NCBI GenBank assembly: GCA_944375885.1
Contig: CALWBB010000006.1
Location: forward strand, 1 to 48,355
Direction: 5' to 3'
From: an uncultured Merdimonas sp.
Lineage (GTDB): Bacteria > Bacillota > Clostridia > Lachnospirales > Lachnospiraceae
Length of the DNA: 48,355 bases
The notes under the pieces were generated by a model. That model did no database searches, was not told the origin of the DNA, and worked only from the letters and a program-made list of their open reading frames with translations. The position numbers and the translations under genes are program-made. This document shows, piece by piece, positions 24,124-31,522 of this stretch; the stretch's first letter is position 1, and each line of letters starts with the position of its first letter.

Positions 24124-24783
24124 TTATATCTTTGGTACGTTTTTCATCTGCTCAAAGGTCGTCCTGTGATCAAGCTGGTAATCAAATTCTTCCTTGTATG
24201 CTTTTTCCTCATCTGTATACTGCCGGAGTGTATTGAGAACCTCTCCGTTCCGGTATTTCCGATCCCCTACGTCTTCCGTCGTCCCCATCACCGTCACGTT
24301 CAGCTGCCGGCGGCGGGCGCGCACCTGATCCCAGTCAATGAAGTAGATATGCGCGAATTCTCCTCCATCTACCTCCCCGTCTTTGATCGTCAGCGTCTCG
24401 CTCCGGCCAAAAAACACGGAGCGCAGATGGCCGTCCGTATTGCAGCTGGTATAATTTCCAGGCTCATTCACATAGCGCCCAAACTGCGCATGGATCGGCC
24501 CCGGATGGCGGTACTGGCCCTCCTCCCTGAAATCCGGGATCAGCTTGCGCATGATGTCCAGCAAATCATGCTGCAGATATTCCAGATCAAAGCTGTCGAT
24601 ATCATGGGATGCCTCCTGCACCATCACAGAGCAGGTCGTATGGTGGGAAGTGACGCACACCGTACCATTTTTCACGCCGGATTCCCTTACGATCTCCAGC
24701 ACTTCCCTTGTCACATCATGAAACGTGGGGATCCATCCCCGGGACTTCAGTTCCAGCTCCTTCTGAACTACTTTGAATTCCAT
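24124..24783 (-). CDS. YjbQ/UPF0047 family protein (copy 2)
   Basis: A 219-residue member of the YjbQ/UPF0047 family with WIPTFHDVTREV, VTSHHTTCSVMVQE, CNTDGHLRSVFFGRSETL and IYFIDWDQVRARR. It is about 55 residues longer than copy 1 because of a C-terminal extension (ending in FEQMKNVPKI) and a small insert near residue 100. The start is ATG at 24783, with AAAGGAGG seven bases upstream. It has its own TTGACA-N17-TATACT promoter and is divergent from the SIS-domain gene. The biochemical role is unsettled; context links it to phosphosugar metabolism. Confidence 0.85.
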   Translation of the reverse strand: MEFKVVQKELELKSRGWIPTFHDVTREVLEIVRESGVKNGTVCVTSHHTTCSVMVQEASHDIDSFDLEYLQHDLLDIMRKLIPDFREEGQYRHPGPIHAQFGRYVNEPGNYTSCNTDGHLRSVFFGRSETLTIKDGEVDGGEFAHIYFIDWDQVRARRRQLNVTVMGTTEDVGDRKYRNGEVLNTLRQYTDEEKAYKEEFDYQLDHRTTFEQMKNVPKI

Positions 24784-24824
24784 GCCTTTTCCTCCTTTTA
24801 TGGTTTTCCGCATTTTATACCCTC

Positions 24825-24853
24825 AGTATAGTTTTAGAAAGTTTATTTGTCAA
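24825..24853 (-). promoter_or_regulatory. promoter of YjbQ copy 2
   Basis: TTGACA (24853-24848), 17 bases, TATACT (24830-24825) on the minus strand. A GAAAGT repeat unit (24837-24843) lies inside the spacer. Confidence 0.75.
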
Positions 24854-24907
24854 TATTATTTTCTATATAAAAAGTTTTTGAAAGTTATTGAAATATATAA
24901 AGAAAGT
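24837..24907. repeat. GAAAGT direct repeats in a divergent promoter region
   Basis: GAAAGTT at 24837-24843 and 24880-24886 and GAAAGT at 24902-24907 are in the same orientation, spaced 43 and 22 bp, close to whole helical turns. They overlap the spacer of the YjbQ2 promoter and flank the -35 box of the SIS-gene promoter. They are candidate binding sites for the second DeoR protein, encoded at 25673-26449. Confidence 0.4.
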
Positions 24908-24916
24908 ATGTATGAT
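24888..24916 (+). promoter_or_regulatory. promoter of the SIS-domain gene
   Basis: TTGAAA (24888-24893), 17 bases, TATGAT (24911-24916) on the plus strand, about 60 bp before the SIS-domain ATG. It lies inside the GAAAGT repeat region. Confidence 0.6.
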
Positions 24917-24975
24917 AATTTTATAAACCGATCTGTAGTATTTTTAGGAATATTTTTATGAAAAGGAGGGTTTTT

Positions 24976-25599
24976 ATGAAAAAAGAAATCAGAGATCAGA
25001 TCTTGAATGCTTTTCGGATCGAAAGTGATTCTATCCTGGCGACCAGGGACTGTATGGATATGGAGGCCTTCTCCAGGGCCGTAGACGTCCTGTCCCAGGC
25101 TCCCCGGATTGCCGCCACCGGCTGCGGACATTCCGGCATCGCCTGCCGCCACTTCGCCCATTCCATGTGCTGCATCAACCGGCCTGCCCGCTTCCTGTCT
25201 CCCGCCGAGGCGATCCATGGGGCTTCCGGCTTTCTGAAAAGCGGCGACGTCCTGGTCTGGGCTTCCCGTGGTGGAAAGACGGATGAGCTTTTTAAAATAC
25301 TTGATATCTGCCATGCCAAGCAGGCGGTCATCATTGGCGTTACCGAGAACCTCAGCTCTCCTCTGGCCATACAGTCTGACATTGTCCTTCCTATGAAAGT
25401 CACCTCTGAAACAGATAAGTACAACAGCCAGGGAACCTCCAGCTTTATCGCCCTGTCCTCGGTATTTGACGCGCTGCAGACCGCAGTGCTCGAGGAGACG
25501 GATTACAGGAACGAAGAATTTGCCCTGAACCATCCAGGCGGCGCGGTGGGGAAACGGCTGAACTCCGGCCATTGCGAGAAGGTACAGAATATGCTATGA
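24976..25599 (+). CDS. SIS-domain sugar-phosphate isomerase-like protein (KpsF/GutQ type, no CBS domains)
   Basis: A 207-residue protein consisting of one SIS domain. RIAATGCGHSGIACRHFAHS binds the sugar phosphate, WASRGGKTDELFKI is the second loop (usually SxSGxT) and NHPGGAVGKRL near the C-terminus is the KpsF/GutQ/KdsD signature. CBS domains are absent, as in short arabinose-5-phosphate-isomerase relatives. The start is ATG at 24976, with AAAGGAGGG five bases upstream. It is followed by a DeoR regulator 73 bp downstream, probably in one transcript. Confidence 0.83.
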   Translation: MKKEIRDQILNAFRIESDSILATRDCMDMEAFSRAVDVLSQAPRIAATGCGHSGIACRHFAHSMCCINRPARFLSPAEAIHGASGFLKSGDVLVWASRGGKTDELFKILDICHAKQAVIIGVTENLSSPLAIQSDIVLPMKVTSETDKYNSQGTSSFIALSSVFDALQTAVLEETDYRNEEFALNHPGGAVGKRLNSGHCEKVQNML

Positions 25600-25672
25600 T
25601 TTGAAAAAGGCTGCGCGCCCGGAGCCAGCTTCCGGGCCGCCGCCCCAAAAATGCTAATGGGGGATGTGTGGA

Positions 25673-26449
25673 ATGGAGCATGAATTAAAAATAGACGCAA
25701 GAAGAAAGCGTATCCTGGAGCTTTTAGCCCAGGACGGCCAGGTAAAGGTCACACAGCTGAGCGAACTGTTCCATACCTCCCCTGTCACGATCCGCAGCGA
25801 TCTGGCTTCCCTGGAAAAGGACGGGTACCTCCGGCGCGTGACCGGCGGCGCGGTCCAGACCGTGCGGAACTTCTTCACTATGGACGCCCAGCAGAGAAAG
25901 CACTATAACCTGGAGGCCAAGACAGAAATCGCCCGCGCCGCAGCCGCCCTGATAAATGACGGGGACACCCTGATGATCAATTCCGGCACCACCACCTTGT
26001 ATACCGCCATGGAACTGAAAAAACTGAACAGCCTGAACATCGTGACGAATTCCATGGCCGTGGCGGTGGAACTGGCTGCCTGCCCCACCTTCCGCGTCAT
26101 CCTGCTGGGCGGAGAAGTAAACGCGCAGTATTCCTTCTCTTATGGAAATACTGCCCTGGAGCAGCTAAGGCAATACAAGGCGGACAAGGCCATCCTTTCC
26201 ATCGACGGCATCCACGCCCAGGCCGGGATCACCACCTATCACGCGGAAGAATCCGCCGTCTGCCGTATGATGATGGAGCGCTCCCACGAAACCATCATCA
26301 CTGCTGATTTTTCCAAATTTGGCTTTGAAGGCTTTTCTAAAATCGCGAACCTGCGAAATGCAGACTATTATGTTACAAATAAAAATGCGGATCCGGAAAC
26401 GGTTTCTTCTATCAGGGATCTGGGAAAAACCGTCATTTTCGCTTGCTGA
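25673..26449 (+). CDS. DeoR-family repressor (regulator 2 of the island)
   Basis: A 258-residue DeoR protein: helix-turn-helix at about 15-60 (VTQLSELFHTSPVTIRSDLA, then GYLRRVTGGAV, a classic DeoR signature) and a DeoRC domain with DTLMINSGTTTLYTAMEL and SIDGIHAQAGITT. ATG at 25673 is nine bases from GGGGG; ATG at 25664 is too close to it. It differs in sequence from regulator 1, and the promoter region of its operon carries different repeats (GAAAGT), so it probably controls a separate regulon. It converges on the FtsX permease gene 66 bp downstream, a gap with no clear terminator. Confidence 0.88.
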   Translation: MEHELKIDARRKRILELLAQDGQVKVTQLSELFHTSPVTIRSDLASLEKDGYLRRVTGGAVQTVRNFFTMDAQQRKHYNLEAKTEIARAAAALINDGDTLMINSGTTTLYTAMELKKLNSLNIVTNSMAVAVELAACPTFRVILLGGEVNAQYSFSYGNTALEQLRQYKADKAILSIDGIHAQAGITTYHAEESAVCRMMMERSHETIITADFSKFGFEGFSKIANLRNADYYVTNKNADPETVSSIRDLGKTVIFAC

Positions 26450-26515
26450 ATTTCTCATCATCCGGCGCGAAATACCCTGTGATTACGACGCCGCCAGCGC
26501 AATTTTCACATTGGC

Positions 26516-28723
26516 TTATATCATATAGTCGCTCCGCAGCGCTTCTGCCAGATCGCACTTTAGAATTTGCCTGCCGCCCAGGTAATACGCCAGTGCGACA
26601 AAGCCAAAAAGCGCTGCGATAAAAAGCAGGATGGGAACGATAGGAGCTGCCGCCAAAAATTCCATTGGGTTTAGGCAGCTTGCCGTTATCATCAGCCACA
26701 CAAACACAGCGGTAACCGGCAGCGTGATTAGAACGGGGCGGCCCGCGATGACGAGAGCCTCGATCCAAAACATCTTCCGCATACCCTCCGGCGTCATGCC
26801 GATGGACATATATCTCGCGAATTCTCTTTTTCTCTGCCGGATAAATCCCAGCGTATTGGAAAACACATTGGCGATCCCGATGAAGGCCAGCAGCGCACAC
26901 AGCGCCCCGACTACCAGCTTGTATCCGTTCAGCATGGCATCGTTGTCTATCTTTTCCTGAACCCGGTTTTCTGCCTCGAAAGCAATGTCTTGTCCCAGCA
27001 CATTCGTCAGTTCAGCCTCAATCGCGCTTAGTTCCGCCAAAGTCCTCTCTTTTTCCGAGAGAATGCGGATATAGGTGTCTGGCTGCGCATCTCCAACCGT
27101 TTCCTGGATCTGCTTCCAGGTGGAAAGGGACACAAATTGAACTAAAGTATAGTTATCGTATTCTTCCCGCAAAACCGGCGTCTCCTGCGTAAGGCTAAGG
27201 ACCGGGAGCGTCACAGCCGCGTCCGCGTCTTCCTGGTTCCGCAGAGTTATCGTGTCCTGGCTCTCTGACAAAAACGGGACATATTCCTTGTATCTGAAAT
27301 TGCTGTTTGTGCTGTCCCAGATACGGTTCAGAACAACGCTCCCGTTCTCTGCTGAAGAAACGCCGATCTGCCCACAGTACAGGGCAAAGCTGCGGTCATC
27401 CATAATAACAATCGGAGCCTGAATGGTATAGCTTCCATCCGCCATACGGACATCACTTCCGGCGATTGCTTCCAGGCCTCCCAGGCTTTTTACTTCTTCG
27501 CTGACAGCATCCATTGGAACAGAGCAAATGGCGCCTGCCTTTTGATAGATCACGCTGTCTGTATCCGCCAACGCATGGATTTCATCCGTATAAGAAAAAT
27601 CCTCGAGCTTTGTATCCTCAAGCACCGCCATCACATCCCAGGCATCCTGGTAACGTTCAAAATAGGTATGGTCTGTACTGATTCCAGAGAGCGTAAAAAA
27701 ACTCAGCATCAGGGCAAAGCCCAGAAATGAAAGGGTCAGCGACAGCGCAGCGGTTCGCAGGGACTTCTTCTGTGCTTTCAGCGCATTCCCGGCAAGCTCC
27801 CCTTCGATTCCAAATAAAAACGCGAGAATGCGGGACTTTTTTCTCCGTTTCAGCTGTAATTCCCCTGTATTTTTTATGGCTTCCAGCGGGGTCAGCCTGC
27901 TTAATTTCCTGGCTGGCAGCCAGGCAGAAACCAGCACCGTCAAAAATGAGGCCAGAATCGTGACGGCAAACACAAGCGGATGATAGGTAAAGACAGCTTC
28001 ATGCCTGCCGGCAATGCCATCCGCGAGAACATTGACTGCCTGGATGGTTCCAAAAGTCAAAGCAATTCCCATAAAGCTTCCGAACAAAACCGGAAGCACG
28101 CAAAGCATCACTGCTTCCTGTAAGAGACAGCTGCGAATCTGCCCCGGCGCCGCTCCAATGCTGGAAAAAATGCCGAATTGATGTACGCGGGCATTCATAG
28201 ATACAGCAAACGAATTATGAATGATTAAAATCAAAGACACCGATACGAGCAGGAGTACGAAGAGATAAAAAGCCATCAATAAGGGCGGATTGCCATCCTG
28301 CGGATCGTGGATGAAATAATTTGACAACAGTGATTCATGATACGATACGGAAGTTTCCGGAACGCCCAGCTCCCGGGCGATAAGAGGCATATCCTGATAC
28401 ACAGCCCGCATGTCATCAAAGCAAATATCGACTACAAGCGTCTGCCCGTCTGATAACTCTTCATTGACTGCCGCCGTTTTTACATTGGCGAAATTTTCAA
28501 TTTCATTCACATCCTCTTCTTCAAACACCCCGCTGATGCGTCCCTGCCAGTTTCCTTCTTCTAAAACAACGGATTCTATTTCATAATTCCAGAAGTTATA
28601 AAACAAACCGCACAGCAAAGAGAGAAACAGCGCAGAGATAAACGCCGCCACCAGAACGGATACGCTGGAAGCCCGGTTCCTTTTGATAAAGCCTATCGAA
28701 TAGTCTTTCCACATATCCTTCAC
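26516..28723 (-). CDS. FtsX-type ABC exporter permease
   Basis: A 735-residue permease with an N-terminal membrane segment (about 20-45), an extracytoplasmic region, three membrane segments forming a first FtsX domain (about 145-280), a fifth segment (about 325-350), a large extracytoplasmic domain (about 350-600) and a C-terminal FtsX domain with three segments (about 610-725). FARYMSIGMTPEGMRKMFW is the usual FtsX coupling-helix region. The length and double FtsX layout match exporters paired with two-component systems for antimicrobial peptides or cell-envelope stress. The start is GTG at 28723, overlapping the ATPase stop. Confidence 0.88.
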   Translation of the reverse strand: MKDMWKDYSIGFIKRNRASSVSVLVAAFISALFLSLLCGLFYNFWNYEIESVVLEEGNWQGRISGVFEEEDVNEIENFANVKTAAVNEELSDGQTLVVDICFDDMRAVYQDMPLIARELGVPETSVSYHESLLSNYFIHDPQDGNPPLLMAFYLFVLLLVSVSLILIIHNSFAVSMNARVHQFGIFSSIGAAPGQIRSCLLQEAVMLCVLPVLFGSFMGIALTFGTIQAVNVLADGIAGRHEAVFTYHPLVFAVTILASFLTVLVSAWLPARKLSRLTPLEAIKNTGELQLKRRKKSRILAFLFGIEGELAGNALKAQKKSLRTAALSLTLSFLGFALMLSFFTLSGISTDHTYFERYQDAWDVMAVLEDTKLEDFSYTDEIHALADTDSVIYQKAGAICSVPMDAVSEEVKSLGGLEAIAGSDVRMADGSYTIQAPIVIMDDRSFALYCGQIGVSSAENGSVVLNRIWDSTNSNFRYKEYVPFLSESQDTITLRNQEDADAAVTLPVLSLTQETPVLREEYDNYTLVQFVSLSTWKQIQETVGDAQPDTYIRILSEKERTLAELSAIEAELTNVLGQDIAFEAENRVQEKIDNDAMLNGYKLVVGALCALLAFIGIANVFSNTLGFIRQRKREFARYMSIGMTPEGMRKMFWIEALVIAGRPVLITLPVTAVFVWLMITASCLNPMEFLAAAPIVPILLFIAALFGFVALAYYLGGRQILKCDLAEALRSDYMI

Positions 28724-29442
28724 CGCCCTTTCTCCCCAAGGATGCCTTTATGCCATTCGGCTGTATTACGGAAATGATCGCCGACGATGTTCCCATCCTC
28801 TATGGTAATGATGCGATCCGCCTCCAATGCAATCTTTTCATCATGGGTGATCAAAAGAATCGTCTGTTCCAGGTTACGGTTAGACAATTTCAGCAGGTCA
28901 ATAATCTCCTCTCCGTTTTTCCGATCCAAATTGCCAGTCGGTTCATCGGCAAGCAGGATCGCCGGGCGGTAAATCAAAGAGCGGGCGATAGCGGCACGCT
29001 GCTGCTGTCCGCCGGACAGCTGGCTGGGCAGCGCGTCCAGTTTATCTTCGATCCCCAGCGAATGCACAATCTGCTCAAAATATTCTTTATTGGGTTTGCG
29101 CTTGTCTAACAGAAGCGGCATGAGAATATTTTTCCGGACGGTAAGGGTGGGGATAAGATTATAAAACTGATAAACCAGCCCGACCTTCCTGCGCCGGAAG
29201 ATGGCTGCCTGTGTCCGGTTCATGGCAGCCAGATCCGTTCCCTCTATCAGCACCTTTCCTTCTGTCGGCTTATCCACATTTCCCAAAATATGCAGCAAGG
29301 TAGATTTTCCCGAGCCGGATGCCCCTGTGATCGCCGCAAATTCTCCTTTTTGTACGGACAGGTTAATGTGATCCAGCGCCACGACCTGATTATTTCCAGA
29401 GCCATATACCTTTCGGACATTTTCACATCTTAGTATTTCCAT
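28720..29442 (-). CDS. ABC exporter ATPase (LolD/MacB/BceA type)
   Basis: A 240-residue ATPase: Walker A GASGSGKSTLLHIL (39-52), Q-loop YQFYNLIPTLTV, signature LSGGQQQRAAIARSL, Walker B ILLADEPTGNLD, switch His in LLITHDEK. The YNLIPTLTV stretch and the LADEPTGNLD form are typical of the LolD/MacB/BceA group that works with FtsX permeases. GGAG lies upstream of the ATG. It overlaps the permease gene by four bases, so the pair is translationally coupled. Confidence 0.93.
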   Translation of the reverse strand: MEILRCENVRKVYGSGNNQVVALDHINLSVQKGEFAAITGASGSGKSTLLHILGNVDKPTEGKVLIEGTDLAAMNRTQAAIFRRRKVGLVYQFYNLIPTLTVRKNILMPLLLDKRKPNKEYFEQIVHSLGIEDKLDALPSQLSGGQQQRAAIARSLIYRPAILLADEPTGNLDRKNGEEIIDLLKLSNRNLEQTILLITHDEKIALEADRIITIEDGNIVGDHFRNTAEWHKGILGEKGR

Positions 29443-29553
29443 GTCACTCTCTCCTTTCCTCTGTCTGCCGTACTTTACACGGCATAAAGGTACACCCGGA
29501 GGGTGTCTCTGCTGAATGATCCTGCGTACAGTATAACAAAGTAAAGTGACATC
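29443..29553 (-). promoter_or_regulatory. control region of the ABC exporter genes
   Basis: The gap between the kinase and ATPase genes holds a TATACT -10 box (minus strand, 29535-29530) without a good -35 box, as expected for an activator-dependent promoter, and two short dyads: GCCGT/ACGGC (29467-29483) and ACACCC/GGGTGT (29492-29506). It is the likely target of the adjacent response regulator. Confidence 0.4.
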
Positions 29554-30741
29554 TCAGTGACGGTACATCCTTATTTCAAAACAGGCGCCGCCGTTTTGCA
29601 GATTACGGGCGGTTATGGTTCCGTTCTGCAATTCAATAATGGAACGGGCAAGAGCAAGGCCAATTCCGATTCCATCAAAGGCTGCGCGCCGCCCCCGGTA
29701 AAAACGCTCGAAAAGATGCGGCAGGTCCTCCGTGTCAAAGCCGGCCCCCTCGTCCCATACCCGAATTTCCGCATAAAGAGGATTGCCCAAGTAGCCGCAA
29801 TGGACTACGCCTCCCGGTTTGGAATGTTCCATACAATTCTTTATGAGATTGATGAGGGCTTCCATTGTCCATTCCAAATCTCCTAAAAATTCCACGCATC
29901 CATTTTCTGGAATATCAACAGAAATATGATTTTTCCGCAGCAGCCCGTCCAGATTATCTGCCGCCAGATTTAACACCGTATAAAGATCCACCTTTTCCCG
30001 CTTGAGCAGCAGCGTTCCAGCGTCAATCCGGGAAAGCGTGAGCAGGGATTCCTCCAGACAGCTTAACCGTTCCAGCTGCCGCCCGATCTGGTTTGCATAC
30101 GCCCCCGGGCGCTCCTTTTTCAAAAGCTGCAAGGATAAAGAGGACGCTGTGATTGGTGTTTTCAGCTGGTGCGCTATATTAGCCAGGTTCTCCGCAAAAT
30201 TTTTCTTTGCGGCAACCGCCGCCTCCCTGGTCTGATAAAGCGCCGTGACCGTTTTGTATATCTCGTCCTGCAAATAAGAATATTCATCTTCCTGCGTTTG
30301 TATCAATGTCCCGCCCGCACCGATATTGACTTGCTCCAGATACCCAGTCAAACCAGCGATCCTCTTTCGATTTTTTCTGCGGGACAGTAAGATTCCCAAC
30401 GCAAAGGCACAGGCTGCCGCAAGGAAAGACAAAATCGGAAAAACCATTGTATCCGGCGGAAAATCATGGCAAAAATCATCGGCCCGGTATCCGTATCTTC
30501 CCAGATAATCGTTCCCTCTCAGCTCTTCTTCCGTCAATGAATGATAGTCTTTCAGAGCCGCTAATAACTGCGGCTCGGCCTTGGGGGAATTTGTCAATAT
30601 AACTTCGCACAATGCCGAAGTGTGTTCAAACGCGATCTGCCGGTACGTGTGCAGGAAGAAAGCCTGGGTAAGTATCATGCCCGCCGCCAGGACAGCAAAC
30701 GGAAAAATCAGAAGTATTTTTTGTTTCCCCTTTTCGCTCAT
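29554..30741 (-). CDS. sensor histidine kinase of the ABC-linked two-component system
   Basis: A 395-residue membrane kinase: segments at about 8-30 and 98-120 flank a short extracytoplasmic sensor of about 65 residues; the H-box is NIAHQLKTPITA with His191; then NLIKNCMEHS (N-box), WDEGAGF (G1), LFERFYRG (F-box) and IGIGLALARSII (G2). The ATG overlaps the regulator stop as ATGA. The short sensor suggests that signal input may come through the adjacent transporter, as in Bce-type modules, though those lack even this domain. Confidence 0.9.
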   Translation of the reverse strand: MSEKGKQKILLIFPFAVLAAGMILTQAFFLHTYRQIAFEHTSALCEVILTNSPKAEPQLLAALKDYHSLTEEELRGNDYLGRYGYRADDFCHDFPPDTMVFPILSFLAAACAFALGILLSRRKNRKRIAGLTGYLEQVNIGAGGTLIQTQEDEYSYLQDEIYKTVTALYQTREAAVAAKKNFAENLANIAHQLKTPITASSLSLQLLKKERPGAYANQIGRQLERLSCLEESLLTLSRIDAGTLLLKREKVDLYTVLNLAADNLDGLLRKNHISVDIPENGCVEFLGDLEWTMEALINLIKNCMEHSKPGGVVHCGYLGNPLYAEIRVWDEGAGFDTEDLPHLFERFYRGRRAAFDGIGIGLALARSIIELQNGTITARNLQNGGACFEIRMYRH

Positions 30742-31409
30742 TGTGTGTCCTCCATACGGTAGCCAAAACTTCGGATCGTTTTCAGGCAGGCTGGACGATT
30801 CAGCTTTTCCCTCAGCCTTTTCATTGTGACCGTCAGCGTATTGTCGTTTACATAGTTCCCGCTGCGATCCCAGACCTGCTCTAACAGCTGGTTTCTGGTG
30901 ATCGTCTTTCCCTTGTTCTCCATCAGGAGCTGAAGAATGCGGTACTCCGGCTGGCTTACGGCGACTTCTTTCTGCCCGTCATAGACAGCCATTTTCTCTT
31001 TATCCAGCGTCAAGTCATCGCAGAACAGCTTTGTGCTGGTTACGCCTTCGGTTCTGCGCAGCAGCGCCAAAATGCGGGAATGCAAGACAGCAAGATCAAA
31101 GGGCTTCACCACATAATCATCCGCCCCGTTTTGGAAGCCGGCAACTATGTCATGGGAATCGCCGCGGACCGTCAAATAGACAATCGGCAGGGCCTTCCAT
31201 CTTTCCCGAATCCAAAGGCACAGTTCATTTCCTTGCCCGTCCGGCATATTCCAGTCCAGCAAGACGACAGCAGGCAGGTGACGGATTAACGCCTTCCTGA
31301 CATCGGAAATTCTGTCAAAAACAGCTACTTTGCAATTCTGCTGTTCCAAATATTCTTTTACAGCTTTGCCAATCGTTTCATCATCTTCCGCATAATAAAC
31401 TTCAATCAC
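30738..31409 (-). CDS. OmpR/PhoB-type response regulator
   Basis: A 223-residue regulator: receiver domain with the acidic pair in VYYAEDDE, phospho-acceptor Asp52 in LLDWNMPDG and VVKPFDL; then a winged-helix DNA-binding domain ending in LKTIRSFGYRMED. The start is GTG at 31409, with AGGAGGAG six bases upstream; the frame is open further upstream, but that part is a hairpin region. It is expected to switch on the ABC exporter genes, as is usual for such modules. The gene lies 113 bp after metG on the same strand. Confidence 0.92.
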   Translation of the reverse strand: MIEVYYAEDDETIGKAVKEYLEQQNCKVAVFDRISDVRKALIRHLPAVVLLDWNMPDGQGNELCLWIRERWKALPIVYLTVRGDSHDIVAGFQNGADDYVVKPFDLAVLHSRILALLRRTEGVTSTKLFCDDLTLDKEKMAVYDGQKEVAVSQPEYRILQLLMENKGKTITRNQLLEQVWDRSGNYVNDNTLTVTMKRLREKLNRPACLKTIRSFGYRMEDTQ

Positions 31410-31432
31410 GCTGTTCTCCTCCTGAAATGAAA

Positions 31433-31495
31433 ATGCTCTAAGTGGCTGCTTCACTAACCATGACAAAATTATGATTAAGAAGTCACTTAGAGCAT
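31433..31495 (-). terminator. long-loop inverted repeat after metG
   Basis: ATGCTCTAAGTG (31433-31444) and CACTTAGAGCAT (31484-31495) are exact complements 39 bases apart, and on the minus strand the second arm is followed by TTTCATTT. It could terminate metG transcription, or be an operator or leader hairpin for the response-regulator gene that starts 24 bases later. Confidence 0.45.
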
Positions 31496-31522
31496 CTATC
31501 TTTGGCGCAATATGCCCTGCTT

